Shown in pieces: positions 8,395 to 17,880 of a DNA stretch of 64,000 nt (the first letter of the stretch is position 1; each line of letters opens with the position of its first letter). The stretch is from positions 124,001 through 188,000 of the forward strand of contig JBDIVS010000002.1 in the NCBI GenBank assembly GCA_039794245.1, in the 5' to 3' direction. The position numbers were made by a program, and so were the translations under genes. Under the pieces are notes generated by a model. It ran no database searches. It was not told the DNA's origin and worked only from the letters and a program-made list of their open reading frames with translations. The DNA comes from DAITQM01 sp039794245 (GTDB lineage Bacteria; Pseudomonadota; Gammaproteobacteria; Xanthomonadales; Wenzhouxiangellaceae).

Positions 8395-9183
8395 CTACCA
8401 CGCAAACTTCACCGCGACGGCCAGCAAAAATCCGGCAAAGACCAGCGCCACCTGCCTGCCTGGCAGATGGTGCGCCAATCGCACCCCCCAGGGCGCGGTG
8501 ACGATGGTGGCCAGCGCGACCAGCAGCAGGCCGGGCCAGTACACATAACCGAGGTGCGGCACCGGCGCCTCGAAACCCCGCCCGCCGGCGAGATACCCCA
8601 CGCTCCCGGTCAGCGCCAGCGGATAACCCAGCGCCGAGCCGGCCGCCACCGCCCGGGCCATCGCCAGGCCGCGGTGGTGCAGCCAGGGGACCGTCATCGA
8701 GCCGCCGCCGATGCCGAGCATCGCCGACAAGGTGCCGATGCCGAAACTGATCGCCGCCGCCACCGGACCCGGCAGTGACGGTGCAAATTCCCGAGCCGTG
8801 CCGCCGCGCCACAGACGCCAGGCCATGGTCAGGGCAAACACGGCGAACAGCCGGCGCAGCACCTCGCCGCCGAGCCAGGCGGCCAGCAGGCTGCCGGCCA
8901 GCGCACCGGCGGCGATCCACGGCGCGAGGCGCCGGACAAGCCGCCAATCGACCGCGCCGCGCCTTTGGTGGGCGGCGATGGCGCTCGCCGCGGTCAGCGG
9001 CATGGTGGCCAATGCCGTGGCCACCGCCATCACCATCGCCGGCGCCGCATCGACACCGGCGGCGATCAGTACCCAATGCAACAACGGCACCAGGATCAAG
9101 CCGCCGCCGATGCCGAGCAGGCCGGCGGCGACCCCGGCCAGCGCGCCGCCAAAGAGCAAGAAAACCGCGGCCGAAAGGATCAT
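8395..9183 (-). CDS. TSUP family membrane permease (TauE/SafE)
   Basis: Predicted inner-membrane exporter of anions such as sulfite or sulfonates; the true substrate is unknown. The 262 residues form about eight hydrophobic helices. Two family signatures repeat the fold: GLLGIGGGLILVPLL near residue 25 and AMLGIGGGSMTVPWL near residue 155. It is convergent with the EEP gene (5 bases between stops) and divergent from slt. Confidence 0.88.
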   Translation of the reverse strand: MILSAAVFLLFGGALAGVAAGLLGIGGGLILVPLLHWVLIAAGVDAAPAMVMAVATALATMPLTAASAIAAHQRRGAVDWRLVRRLAPWIAAGALAGSLLAAWLGGEVLRRLFAVFALTMAWRLWRGGTAREFAPSLPGPVAAAISFGIGTLSAMLGIGGGSMTVPWLHHRGLAMARAVAAGSALGYPLALTGSVGYLAGGRGFEAPVPHLGYVYWPGLLLVALATIVTAPWGVRLAHHLPGRQVALVFAGFLLAVAVKFAW

Positions 9184-9260
9184 CGTTAAAACCGGTGACG
9201 GAGTGGTATGGTCATTTTCGCAGGTTGCACAGGATCGATCGCTTGTCTATCTTAGCCGTC

Positions 9261-11297
9261 ATGCGCCCAGTCGTTCTGCTGAACCGGTTCTGCCGCCTGA
9301 TGGTGTTGTCGGGCTTTCTGGTTCCCGGCGCCGCTGACGCAGCGGCCCCGGTGCAGACCGACAACACACGCCTCGCACAGCGCGAGTTGTTCCGGGCTGC
9401 ATGGCACGCCGCGGCGCGCCGCGACTGGACGGCCGTTGCCGAGGCCGAGGACGGGCTCGGCGATTACCCCCTGCGGCCGTGGCTCGAAGCCGAACGCCGG
9501 CGCCAGACGCCGCTGTTGGTGCCGGCCGATGAAATGGCCGCCTGGCTCGATCGTTATTCCGGCTGGCCGTTCCACCGGCGGCTGCAACGGCAATGGCTGC
9601 GGGCGCTCGCCGCCGCTGGCGACGACGCCGCGCTGCTCCGTTACGGCACCGCCGAAACCGACCCGGAAGTGCAATGCGCCGTCCTTATGGCCAAAACCCG
9701 CCTCCCCGGCGCGCCGCAAGATCTCGCCGACCGGGCCCGGGCCTTGTGGCGCCGCGGTGCGCCGCACCCGGCGGCGTGCGATCCGTTGTGGAACTGGCTG
9801 CGCCAGGGGCCGGGGATCGATGACGAGCTGCTCTGGACACGCTTTTTGCTCGCCCTCGACGGCGGCCACCCGGCGCTCGCCGCGCAACTGGCGCGCGACC
9901 TGGATGACAGCCACCGGCCGTGGGCCGAGCGCCGGCTGGCGGTGGCCCTTCGGCCGCAGGAAGGATTGCGCCAAAGCGGCAAATGGCCCGCTGCTCCACA
10001 AGCCTTAGAGATCGTCGAATGGGGCCTGGCGCGGCTGATCCGCGACGATGTCGACCAGGCGCTCGCCCTGTGGCCAGCGCTCGCCGCCGGCCCACACCTT
10101 GATCCTGCCGCGCAGGCGAGACTCCAGCAGAATCTGGCGCTCTACCGCGCCTTGCGCCTCGCCCCGGATGCCATCGATCGCCTCGACCGGGCGCTCGCTG
10201 CCGCGGCGGGATCGGCCCCCGACACCTCGCTGCTCGTCTGGCGGGCCCGGGTGATGTTGGCTGAGCGGAACTGGGCCGAAGTGATTGCGACCATCGACCG
10301 CCTGCCGGGCGACGAGCGATCGAGCCCCAGATGGCGCTATTTCCGGGCCCGCGCGCTGGCCGAAATCGATGCCGCGGCCGGCCTCCCGGCGCTGGCCGAA
10401 CTGGCCGCCGAGCCGCACTATTACGGCTTTCTGGCCGCCGACCGGAGCGCTGCCCCTTACACTCTGTGCGAAGACGTGACCGACGTTTCGCCGGCGCTGG
10501 CGCGCGCCGTCGCCGCCAACCCGATGCTCCAGATCGCCCTCGAACTGTTTCATGTCGGGCTGCTCGACGACGCCCGGGCCGCCTGGCGCAGTGCGTTGCG
10601 CGGCGCAGCCGAGCCGGCCAGGATCGCCGCCGCAGCGCTCGCCCACCGCCACGGCTGGCACGAAAGCGCCATCGGCACGCTGAGTGCGACGAACAGCGGT
10701 CGGCGGTTTTACACCTGGCGCTTTCCCCTCGCTCATCGTGCCGATGTCGTCCGCGAGGCGACGTTTCGCCTCATCGATCCGGCGCTGGTCTTTGGCTTGA
10801 TCCGGGCCGAAAGCGCCTTCGCCGCCGAGGCCCGCTCGCGCGCCGGGGCGTTGGGTCTGATGCAGCTCCTGCCGGCCACCGCCCGCCTCGTCGCGGCGCG
10901 CGAAAACTGGGCGGCGCCCGAAGCACCGGCGCTGTACGAGCCGGCAACCAACATCCGCCTCGGCACCGCCTATCTCGAGGAACTGGCGACCCATGTTGAA
11001 GCCGGCCTGCCCTGGCTCCTCGCCGCCTACAACGCCGGTCCGGACATCGTAGAAGAATGGCGCCGCAATCGTCGCGAACTGCCCGGCGACATTGCCATCG
11101 AAACCCTGCCGTTTGTCGAAACCCGCGACTATGTCGCCAATGTGCTGGCCTACGCCACAGTCTATGACTGGCGCCTCAACGGCGATACCTTGCCGCTCAG
11201 CGCCCGGCTCGGCCTGGCTGGTTCAAAGACACCCCGCCGCCAAGCGGCTTGCCCACCGGAAAACACCGCGGTCGCCGCTGCGATTACGGCACAATAA
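9261..11297 (+). CDS. slt: Soluble lytic murein transglycosylase (Slt70-like)
   Basis: Periplasmic muramidase that cleaves peptidoglycan to 1,6-anhydro products. The 678 residues comprise a signal peptide (LVPGAADAAA), a long alpha-superhelical U/L domain (about residues 40-490) and a C-terminal SLT catalytic domain. The catalytic glutamate is in LIRAESAF, followed by AGALGLMQLLPATA, NIRLGTAYL and LAAYNAGP. The ATG at 9261 is chosen because it gives the signal peptide; the upstream open frame overlaps the divergent permease. Confidence 0.93.
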   Translation: MRPVVLLNRFCRLMVLSGFLVPGAADAAAPVQTDNTRLAQRELFRAAWHAAARRDWTAVAEAEDGLGDYPLRPWLEAERRRQTPLLVPADEMAAWLDRYSGWPFHRRLQRQWLRALAAAGDDAALLRYGTAETDPEVQCAVLMAKTRLPGAPQDLADRARALWRRGAPHPAACDPLWNWLRQGPGIDDELLWTRFLLALDGGHPALAAQLARDLDDSHRPWAERRLAVALRPQEGLRQSGKWPAAPQALEIVEWGLARLIRDDVDQALALWPALAAGPHLDPAAQARLQQNLALYRALRLAPDAIDRLDRALAAAAGSAPDTSLLVWRARVMLAERNWAEVIATIDRLPGDERSSPRWRYFRARALAEIDAAAGLPALAELAAEPHYYGFLAADRSAAPYTLCEDVTDVSPALARAVAANPMLQIALELFHVGLLDDARAAWRSALRGAAEPARIAAAALAHRHGWHESAIGTLSATNSGRRFYTWRFPLAHRADVVREATFRLIDPALVFGLIRAESAFAAEARSRAGALGLMQLLPATARLVAARENWAAPEAPALYEPATNIRLGTAYLEELATHVEAGLPWLLAAYNAGPDIVEEWRRNRRELPGDIAIETLPFVETRDYVANVLAYATVYDWRLNGDTLPLSARLGLAGSKTPRRQAACPPENTAVAAAITAQ

Positions 11298-11357
11298 ACA
11301 CAAGATCCCGCTCCATCCCGGTTTCGACCAAGCGACTGCCTATCCCGATTCTCGACC

Positions 11358-12323
11358 ATGAATTTGCCCCGCAAACCCATCGTGATCCTGGGCGGCACCG
11401 GTTTTGTCGGCCGCCACCTCGCCACCCGCCTGGCGAACGACGGCCAGCGCGTGATGGTGCTGAGCCGCAACGCCGCCGCGCACCGCGATATGCAGGTCCA
11501 GCCCAACATCGAGGTTCACACCTATCGCCCCGCCGACCCCGCCGCGCTCACCGCTGCCTTCGCCGGGGCCGGAGCTGTCATCAACCTGGTCGGCATTCTC
11601 AACGAACGCGGTTTCGGCGGCCGCGGCTTTTACCGCGCCCACGTCGCGCTGACCGAACACGTGCTCGCCGCCTGCCGTGGCGCGGGCGTCAAACGCTATC
11701 TGCACATGAGCGCCCTGAACGCCGGGCAGGGCCAGAGCCATTACCTGATCACCCGTGGCCTGGCCGAAGCGCGCGTGCGCAATGCCGAAAGCAGCGGCGA
11801 TATCCAGGCGACGATGTTCCGGCCGTCGGTGATCTTTGGCGACGGCGACAGCTTCTTCAATCGTTTTGCCGCACTGCTCAAACTGGCGCCCGTTCTACCA
11901 TTGGCCGGCGCCGAAGCCCGCTTCCAGCCCGTCTGGGTCGGCGATGTCGCCGCTGCCTTCGCCCACGCCCTCGCCGATCCGAACACCATCGGCCAGTGCT
12001 ATCCCCTGGTCGGCCCCAAGGTTTATACGCTGCGCCAGCTCGTGACCTATACCCGCGATCTCATCGGTCTAAAACGCAAGATCGTCGGCCTGCCCGATCC
12101 GCTCGCCCGCCTGCAGGCGCTGGTGATGAATTTTGTGCCCGGCAAACCGTTTTCGACCGACAACTACCTGTCGCTCAAGATCGACAGCATCAGCGCCCGC
12201 GACGGGCTGGCCGAACTCGGTATCTCGGCTCGTGCCGTCGAAATGGAAGTGCCGCTTTATCTGGGAACGAGATCGCGGCAAAGCCGGCTCGACCGCTTCC
12301 GGCGCGGTGCCGGACGCGGATGA
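11358..12323 (+). CDS. NDUFA9-like NAD(P)-binding protein
   Basis: Atypical short-chain dehydrogenase/epimerase related to the complex I accessory subunit NDUFA9; reaction unknown. Of 321 residues, the N-terminal Rossmann motif VILGGTGFVGRHLA is intact, followed by INLVGILNE and HMSALNA. The usual YxxxK catalytic pair is replaced in the YLITRGLAEARV region, consistent with a nucleotide-binding rather than a catalytic role. RFQPVWVGDVA is a family hallmark. Its end overlaps cca by four bases (ATGA), indicating coupled expression. Confidence 0.87.
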   Translation: MNLPRKPIVILGGTGFVGRHLATRLANDGQRVMVLSRNAAAHRDMQVQPNIEVHTYRPADPAALTAAFAGAGAVINLVGILNERGFGGRGFYRAHVALTEHVLAACRGAGVKRYLHMSALNAGQGQSHYLITRGLAEARVRNAESSGDIQATMFRPSVIFGDGDSFFNRFAALLKLAPVLPLAGAEARFQPVWVGDVAAAFAHALADPNTIGQCYPLVGPKVYTLRQLVTYTRDLIGLKRKIVGLPDPLARLQALVMNFVPGKPFSTDNYLSLKIDSISARDGLAELGISARAVEMEVPLYLGTRSRQSRLDRFRRGAGRG

Positions 12324-13588
12324 ACATCTACCTGGTCGGCGGCGCGCTGCGCGATCGTCTGCTCGGCCTGGAAGTCAAGGACCGCGATTTCGTCGTCACC
12401 GGCGTGACGCCGGACGAATTATTGAAACTGGGCTACAAACGGGTCGGCCGCGACTTCCCGGTGTTTCTTCATCCCGTAAGTGGCGAGGAATACGCCCTGG
12501 CCCGCACCGAACGCAAACACGGCTCGGGGCATACCGGATTTGTCACGCGCTACGATCAGGCCGTGACGCTGGAAGACGACCTGGCCCGCCGCGATCTGAC
12601 GATCAACGCCATCGCCGAAGACGAACACGGCCGGCTGATCGATCCTTACGGCGGTCTTGCCGACCTCGAAAGCCGCGTGCTGCGCCATGTGACGCCGGCC
12701 TTCAGCGAAGACCCGCTGCGCGTGCTGCGCGTTGCGCGCTTCGCGGCGCGCTTTGCAAACCTCGGTTTCACCGTCGCGCCCGAGACGCTGGCGCTGATGA
12801 GCACCATCGCCGCCTGCGGCGAGCTGCACACCTTGACCGCCGAACGGGTGATGCAGGAACTCCTTGCTGCCCTGATGACGGCGCGGCCATCGGTATTTTT
12901 CCAGGTGCTGCGCGAATGCGGCGCGCTCACCGTCCTGCTGCCCGAAGTCGATGCTCTGTTCGGCGTGCCGCAGCGCGCCCTGCACCATCCGGAAATCGAT
13001 ACCGGCCGCCACGTCATGATCGCGCTCGATCTCGCGGCACGCGAAAAGGCCTCGCTCGCCGTGCGCTACGCCGTGCTGCTGCATGACCTTGGTAAAGCCC
13101 TCACCCCGAAATCAGAATGGCCGGCCCATATCGGCCACGAGCGCACCGGCATGCCGCTGGTCGAAGCCGTTTCCGAGCGCTGGCGCGCGCCGCGGGCGCT
13201 CGGCGACCTCGCCCGGCTTACCTGCCGCTGGCATCTGATCTTGCACCAAGGTCCACGTCTTCGGCCAACATCGCTGCTCAAGGTATTCGATGCCTGCGAC
13301 GCCTGGCGTCGGCCGCAGCGCTTCGCCGAACTCCTCGCCGCCGCCGAATACGACGCCCGCGGCCGGCAGGGGCGCGAACCCGCGCCCTACCCGCAGCGCG
13401 CCTTCTGGCTCAAGGCCCTCGCAACCGCCGCCGCCGTCAAGCCCGAACCGGCTGAAACCGGCGACGCCAGCGGCGCCGAAATCGGCGCACGACTGCGCCG
13501 CATGCGCACCGCCGCCCTTGCCGCCTGGAAGCGCGACCTCGCCCATCCTGAACCCGACCCCGGCCCGCGGCCCGCCCCGCCGCCTTGA
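12320..13588 (+). CDS. cca: CCA-adding enzyme / multifunctional tRNA nucleotidyltransferase
   Basis: Adds or repairs the CCA end of tRNAs. The 422 residues begin directly with MNIYLVGGALRDRLLG. The metal-binding DRD is in KDRDFVVTG, EDDLARRDLTINAIA is the nucleotide-specificity region, and EDPLRVLRVARFAARF is the neck helix. A C-terminal HD domain is present (ALHHPEIDTGRH, LLHDLGKA), which gives phosphatase/phosphodiesterase activity in the long gammaproteobacterial form. The tail is proline-rich. It overlaps the NDUFA9-like gene by 4 bp and is followed within 40 bp by a tRNA gene. Confidence 0.95.
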   Translation: MNIYLVGGALRDRLLGLEVKDRDFVVTGVTPDELLKLGYKRVGRDFPVFLHPVSGEEYALARTERKHGSGHTGFVTRYDQAVTLEDDLARRDLTINAIAEDEHGRLIDPYGGLADLESRVLRHVTPAFSEDPLRVLRVARFAARFANLGFTVAPETLALMSTIAACGELHTLTAERVMQELLAALMTARPSVFFQVLRECGALTVLLPEVDALFGVPQRALHHPEIDTGRHVMIALDLAAREKASLAVRYAVLLHDLGKALTPKSEWPAHIGHERTGMPLVEAVSERWRAPRALGDLARLTCRWHLILHQGPRLRPTSLLKVFDACDAWRRPQRFAELLAAAEYDARGRQGREPAPYPQRAFWLKALATAAAVKPEPAETGDASGAEIGARLRRMRTAALAAWKRDLAHPEPDPGPRPAPPP

Positions 13589-13627
13589 CACCCACCGCCG
13601 GCAAAGCGACAATATTCAACCCCTCAC

Positions 13628-13704
13628 GGCTACGTAGCTCAGCTGGTTAGAGCGCGGCACTCATAATGCTGAGGTCGGTGGTTCAAGTCCACCCGTAGCC
13701 ACCA
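13628..13704 (+). tRNA. tRNA-Met (CAT), elongator
   Basis: A 77-nt cloverleaf with encoded CCA. The acceptor arm GGCTACG (13628-13634) pairs with CGTAGCC (13694-13700). The D arm is AGCTCAGCTGGTTAGAGC, the anticodon CAT sits at 13662-13664 in loop CTCATAA, and the T loop is GGTTCAAGTCC. Resemblance to the E. coli elongator methionine tRNA and a fully paired acceptor end argue against the initiator type. Confidence 0.95.
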
Positions 13705-14161
13705 TCACCCCTTCCGCCTTTGTCCGCCACGATCAGAATGCGATCCGGCACTGGCCGTATGTTGCGCCCATGCCGCAACCTTCGCGTTACCGTTGCCTGG
13801 TGGAAGCGTTCATGCTGATTTCCACAGGGCTGTCACCGGTAGGGCCCACAGATTGTCGGCAAAAAGCAGGCATTGCTCGCCGAGATAAAGTACGACACCG
13901 CGTATAATTTTTTCCCCGCTGCCTCTGACAGCGCACGCAAGCCCCTGAAATCGTTTTGTCCGACGTTTTGTTTGCCTTCTTTCACTGCCCGCCATTACTT
14001 GCCCGCGCGAGCTCATACCGGGATGTCCGTCCACCCTGCGGCAGATGGGCTTCTGAAAGGATGTGAAGAGCATCGTGATCGGACCGTTTCCACGGCTGAT
14101 GGCCGGGCCACGACATTGTCCAAAGTGCCCTTGGCAACGGCTCTGAGTCCGGCGGCGTGCA
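13705..14161. other. 457-bp stretch with no recognised gene
   Basis: Nothing with family resemblance is readable on either strand. A TATAAT followed by a T-run lies at 13903-13908, but no -35 element is present at 16-18 bp. Short open frames here lack ribosome-binding sites and recognisable motifs. It may be the extended leader of glnE or decayed sequence. Confidence 0.4.
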
Positions 14162-14188
14162 GTGCGGACCGCACGTTACACTGCTTCG

Positions 14189-16864
14189 ATGCCAATGTCG
14201 TCCGATTGGAAGAGCTTTCTCGGCGCCAGCCGTTTTGCGGCGCGCACGCTGGATTGGTGGCCCGCCGAGGCCGAGGCGATTTTGCGGGCCGGTGGTTTTG
14301 CCGCGCCCGAGGCGGCGGCGATCGATCAGGTGCTGGCCGATTTCCCGCCGGCCGATGCCGCCCGGGGCTTGCGCCGGCACCGGCAACTACATGCCTTGAG
14401 GATCGCCTGGCGCGATGTCGAAGGTTTACAGGAGACGGCCCAGACGGGTGAGGCGCTTGCCGCACTGGCTGCGGAAAATATCCGCCAGGCACTGGATCTG
14501 GCCCGTCAGGACATCGCCGCCCGGTGGGCGGCGCCGGTCGATGCCAACGGTCATCCCTGCCGTTTCGCGGTGCTTGCCCTCGGCAAACTCGGCGGTCTGG
14601 ATCTCAATTTTTCGTCCGATGTCGATCTGTTGTTCATCGCCTCGGGCGAGGGTGTCTGCCCCGGGCCGCGCGCTCTGTCGGCCGCCGAATATCACCTGAA
14701 GCTGGCGCAGCGCCTGATCGCACTCCTCGATACGGTGACCGCGCACGGCCATGTGTGGCGCGTCGATACCCGGCTTCGGCCGCACGGCAGCGCCGGCCCC
14801 CTGGTCTGGTCGCTGGGCGCCGCCGAGCAGTATTACCAGAACTCGGGCCGTGAATGGGAACGCTACGCGCTGATCAAGGCGCGCCCGATCGCCGGCGATG
14901 TGGCGCTCGGCACGGCGTTCATCGCGATGGCCCGGCCGTTCGTCTATCGCCGTTATCTCGATTACGGCCTGCTCGAAGGGGTTAGGAACATCCATGCCGA
15001 CATCCTTGCCGCAGCCCGCCGCCGCGGCCATCTGGACGATCTCAAGCGCGGGCCCGGCGGCATCCGCGAAATCGAGTTTCTGGTGCAAAGCCAGCAGCTT
15101 TTACGCGGCGGCCAGGATGCCGAACTGCAAACACCCCAGACACTGACTGCGCTCGACGTGCTGCAACGGCGGAACCTGGTATCCGCGGAAGATGCCACCG
15201 CGCTCGGTACCGCTTACCGCGTGCTGCGCACGGCCGAAAACCGCGTGCAGATGCTCGACGACCGGCAGGTGCACCGGCTGCCCGGCAGCGCTGGCGAGCG
15301 AGCCCGCTTCGCCGCCCTGCTGGGCCGCCCCTGGCCGGCGATCGAAAGCGAACTGGACACCTGCCGCCGGGCGGTCGGAACGCTGTTCGGACAGCACTTC
15401 AAAAGTCCGCACGAACCCGACCGAAGATGGCGCGACCTGTTGCAGCGGGCACGGCAGGCGGGCGACCCGGAAAGCGATGCGGCGGGACGCAGCGCGATGC
15501 AGGCCCTGGGCTTTACCGAAGGCGGCGAGCACGACGCCTGGCGCGACCTTCGCCAGGCGCTGGCCGAACTCGATGCCGCGCCGCTCGGCACCCAGGCCCG
15601 CCGGCGCCTCGATCGCCTGTTGCCACTGCTGTTGCAAAAGACGGCGGCGGTGCCGGGCGGCGAAGTCGCACTGGCCCGCGGCCTCGATCTGATCGGCAAC
15701 GTTGCCCGGCGCAGCGCCTATCTGTCGTTGTTGATCGAAAAGCCCGAAGCCCTCGAACGCCTGCTCCGGCTGCTGGCCGAAAGCGGCACACTCAGCACCT
15801 GGGTCTGCCGCCAACCGGCCCTGCTCGACGATCTGATCGACCCGGTGCTCGGCCGCGAACTGCCGGATCGCGCCGCCTTGGATGAACAACTCCAGATCCG
15901 CCTGGCCGCCGCCGGCGGCGAACCGGAGCGCCAGCACGCGGCCCTGACCGCCGTGCGCGACAGCCTTCGTTTCAAGGCTGCCGCCGGCTTTCTGAGCGGC
16001 GCGTTGACGGCCGGCGAGGTGATGCACTCCCTGACGCTCGCCGCCGAGAGTATCCTCGATGCAATCCTGCGCCTGTTGCTTGACGAGACGCCCGCAAACG
16101 GCAAACCGGACGCCTGTGGTTTGACCATCATCGGCTACGGCGCCCTCGGCGCCGGCGAGATGCACTTTCATTCCGATCTCGACCTGATTTTTCTGTACGA
16201 CCCGGCGCGTCTCGGCGAGGCTGCCGCGACCCGCCTGGTGCGGCGCTTTTTGCACTGGCTGACGCTCGACGGCCCGGCCGGCAAGCTCTACCCGATCGAC
16301 ACTCGGCTTAGACCCAACGGCCAAAGCGGGCCATTGGTCAGCAGCGGCGAAGCCTTCGCCGAATACCAAAAAACCAAGGCCTGGACCTGGGAAATACAGG
16401 CCCTGGCGCGGGCCCGGCCGGTGGCCGGCGACCAGGAAATCGCCGCTGCGTTTACCGCCGTCCGCCGCCAAATCCTGGCCCGGCCGCGGCCGGCTGCGGC
16501 GCTCAGCCTGGAAATGGGAGCGATGCGCGAGAAGCTGCGCGCCGCCCATCGCGGCACCGAGCCCCTGAAGCACGGCCAAGGCGCCCTGCTCGATATCCAG
16601 TTTATCGCGCAGTTTCACCAGCTTTTCCTGGCTGCGCAGCACACGGCATTGTGCGGGCTGACACACACCGGCGAATTGCTCGGATACTTGTCCAGCGCCG
16701 CCCCCGAACTGGCCGCCGACACTGCGACCCTGCTCGCGGCCTGGCAGGAACTGCAAAATGCCCGTTACTATCTGGAACTGACCGGCCAGGACCCGACACC
16801 CCACGAAAATACCCTCGCTCGAGTCAAAGGCATCCTGGAATGCACACTGGGCGTGACGGGTTAA
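14189..16864 (+). CDS. glnE: Bifunctional glutamine synthetase adenylyltransferase/deadenylase
   Basis: Controls glutamine synthetase by adding or removing AMP in response to PII and glutamine. The frame gives 891 residues from the ATG at 14189 (MPMSSDWKS); E. coli GlnE has 946, so the N-terminus is a little short. Two nucleotidyltransferase domains are seen. The deadenylase domain has LGKLGGLDLNFSSDVDLLF near residue 135 and DTRLRPHGSAGPL. The adenylase domain has GYGALGAGEMHFHSDLDLIF near 650 and DTRLRPNGQSGPLV. The stop codon lies inside the inverted-repeat end of a small mobile element, so the natural C-terminus might have been altered. Confidence 0.94.
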   Translation: MPMSSDWKSFLGASRFAARTLDWWPAEAEAILRAGGFAAPEAAAIDQVLADFPPADAARGLRRHRQLHALRIAWRDVEGLQETAQTGEALAALAAENIRQALDLARQDIAARWAAPVDANGHPCRFAVLALGKLGGLDLNFSSDVDLLFIASGEGVCPGPRALSAAEYHLKLAQRLIALLDTVTAHGHVWRVDTRLRPHGSAGPLVWSLGAAEQYYQNSGREWERYALIKARPIAGDVALGTAFIAMARPFVYRRYLDYGLLEGVRNIHADILAAARRRGHLDDLKRGPGGIREIEFLVQSQQLLRGGQDAELQTPQTLTALDVLQRRNLVSAEDATALGTAYRVLRTAENRVQMLDDRQVHRLPGSAGERARFAALLGRPWPAIESELDTCRRAVGTLFGQHFKSPHEPDRRWRDLLQRARQAGDPESDAAGRSAMQALGFTEGGEHDAWRDLRQALAELDAAPLGTQARRRLDRLLPLLLQKTAAVPGGEVALARGLDLIGNVARRSAYLSLLIEKPEALERLLRLLAESGTLSTWVCRQPALLDDLIDPVLGRELPDRAALDEQLQIRLAAAGGEPERQHAALTAVRDSLRFKAAAGFLSGALTAGEVMHSLTLAAESILDAILRLLLDETPANGKPDACGLTIIGYGALGAGEMHFHSDLDLIFLYDPARLGEAAATRLVRRFLHWLTLDGPAGKLYPIDTRLRPNGQSGPLVSSGEAFAEYQKTKAWTWEIQALARARPVAGDQEIAAAFTAVRRQILARPRPAAALSLEMGAMREKLRAAHRGTEPLKHGQGALLDIQFIAQFHQLFLAAQHTALCGLTHTGELLGYLSSAAPELAADTATLLAAWQELQNARYYLELTGQDPTPHENTLARVKGILECTLGVTG

Positions 16865-16886
16865 CCCAACTGTTGCATCAATTCCC
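16861..16886 (-). repeat. End fragment of TTAA-ended MITE-like element
   Basis: This 26-bp stretch (TTAACCCAACTGTTGCAT then CAATTCCC) matches the inverted right end of the 165-bp element at 20211-20375 with one mismatch. The TAA of its TTAA is the glnE stop codon. No left partner end is seen nearby, so this is a one-ended remnant. Confidence 0.65.
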
Positions 16887-16893
16887 TCAGGGA

Positions 16894-17355
16894 TTAAGAC
16901 CAATCTTTAATCCACAGCCTGAACTCGGCTAGATTGATAATGGGTGTCTGGGTGAAATGGTCCTTGAGATCGAGCAAATCCTTATCACCCGATACCAGAA
17001 CATCAGCCTGGCCTGCGACTGCCAAGCTCAAAAACATCCGATCTGCCGGGTCCTGGATGCTGGGCAAATCAGGCAGAGTGGACGTCACAGCGATCGTTAC
17101 CGCATAGGGTAGGAAATCGGCCAACAGCAGCTCTTGTTCGGCGGCACTGAGCTGAAACCGTGGATATGTCAATACCCTGATTAACTCGCCTGTGGTCGCC
17201 TTACTGGCCAATGGAAAAAAAGCCGATGCCGGCCAGCCGTGGCGCAACCAAGCCAGATTGTCACGGGAAATAATAAGCGCCGAAACCAAGCACTTGGTAT
17301 CCAGCACGATCCGGGGAGGCACGCCTTGCGGCATCAGGATTGGTTTCTGGCCCAA
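16894..17355 (-). CDS. PIN-domain toxin of a type II toxin-antitoxin pair
   Basis: Predicted ribonuclease toxin. The 153 residues have the PIN fold: the first acidic residue in IVLDTKCLVSAL near residue 19, a Glu in TGELIRVL, and the late acidic cluster DPADRMFLSLA ... VSGDKDLLDL. This arrangement resembles the COG1569 PIN family rather than classic VapC. The gene lies downstream of, and overlaps by 22 bases, an AbrB-type antitoxin, the usual antitoxin-first order. Base composition is lower in GC than the neighbours, suggesting acquisition. The exact start among nearby codons is uncertain. Confidence 0.8.
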   Translation of the reverse strand: MGQKPILMPQGVPPRIVLDTKCLVSALIISRDNLAWLRHGWPASAFFPLASKATTGELIRVLTYPRFQLSAAEQELLLADFLPYAVTIAVTSTLPDLPSIQDPADRMFLSLAVAGQADVLVSGDKDLLDLKDHFTQTPIINLAEFRLWIKDWS

Positions 17356-17558
17356 CGGACAGCGTCTGCCACATCCTGCTCACTGATGCCGAGCTGCATC
17401 AGTTTCTCCCGGGCCGCGTCCGCCTTCTGGATACGCACCGGAGTTAGAACAATGCGCCCATTGTCAACTTCGACGTCGTAATAATCGGCCTTGCCGACGG
17501 TATTGACGACCGACTTGGGCAATGTGAGCTGGTTTTTGCGAGTCAATTTGGCCAGCAT
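17334..17558 (-). CDS. AbrB/MazE-type antitoxin
   Basis: DNA-binding antitoxin of 74 residues. The swapped-hairpin domain is at the N-terminus (LAKLTRKNQLTLPKSVV, typical of SpoVT/AbrB), followed by YDVEVDNGRIVLTPVR and a C-terminal helix that should neutralise the PIN toxin. The ATG at 17558 is preferred, with GAGG about 10 bases upstream; an in-frame TTG at 17579 would add seven residues. The pair is probably autoregulated, as is usual for such modules. Confidence 0.82.
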   Translation of the reverse strand: MLAKLTRKNQLTLPKSVVNTVGKADYYDVEVDNGRIVLTPVRIQKADAAREKLMQLGISEQDVADAVRWARNQS

Positions 17559-17579
17559 TTCGACAGCCTCAAATGGCAA

Positions 17580-17843
17580 GGAAACAAGGAATCATTACTG
17601 CACACTAGGCTCTGATCAAACCCTCTTGGGTGGCATACGGAAAAGCAGCAAATAGACATCACCTGATGGTTTGAACTTCGGCTGCTCGGCCACACCGACG
17701 GAGAATTCAGCGGTTATTTGATAAAGACCGGTTTTGCGACTTCGACAGCTTCGGCGAGATGGAACGCCGTCTGCCTGCCGAGAACGATGAACACTGCCCC
17801 CATTACGCGGTATCATCGGTGGGCGGCGTGGATGATTGAGATA
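17580..17843. other. Gap with no recognised gene
   Basis: A 66-codon frame on the minus strand (17616-17816) shows no recognisable family and no good ribosome-binding site. The stretch is AT-richer than the core genes and is bracketed by a toxin-antitoxin pair and a broken ATPase, so it is probably debris of acquired DNA. Confidence 0.35.
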
Positions 17844-17880
17844 CCTTGCAATTCAAAAGGAAATCCTTTAATTTGCAAGG
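17844..17880. promoter_or_regulatory. Imperfect inverted repeat upstream of broken ATPase
   Basis: CCTTGCAATTCAAAAGG and CCTTTAATTTGCAAGG face each other across AAAT, immediately before the coding remnant at 17881. Its position suggests an operator or translational hairpin for the ATPase gene; no regulator is identified. Confidence 0.45.

Noticed and set aside
13903..13908. TATAAT followed by a T-run upstream of glnE
   Set aside because: No acceptable -35 at 16-18 bp and no gene or RNA directly downstream.
17616..17816. 66-codon minus-strand frame as a gene
   Set aside because: No ribosome-binding site, no recognised motif, and it lies in probable debris between a toxin-antitoxin pair and a broken ATPase.
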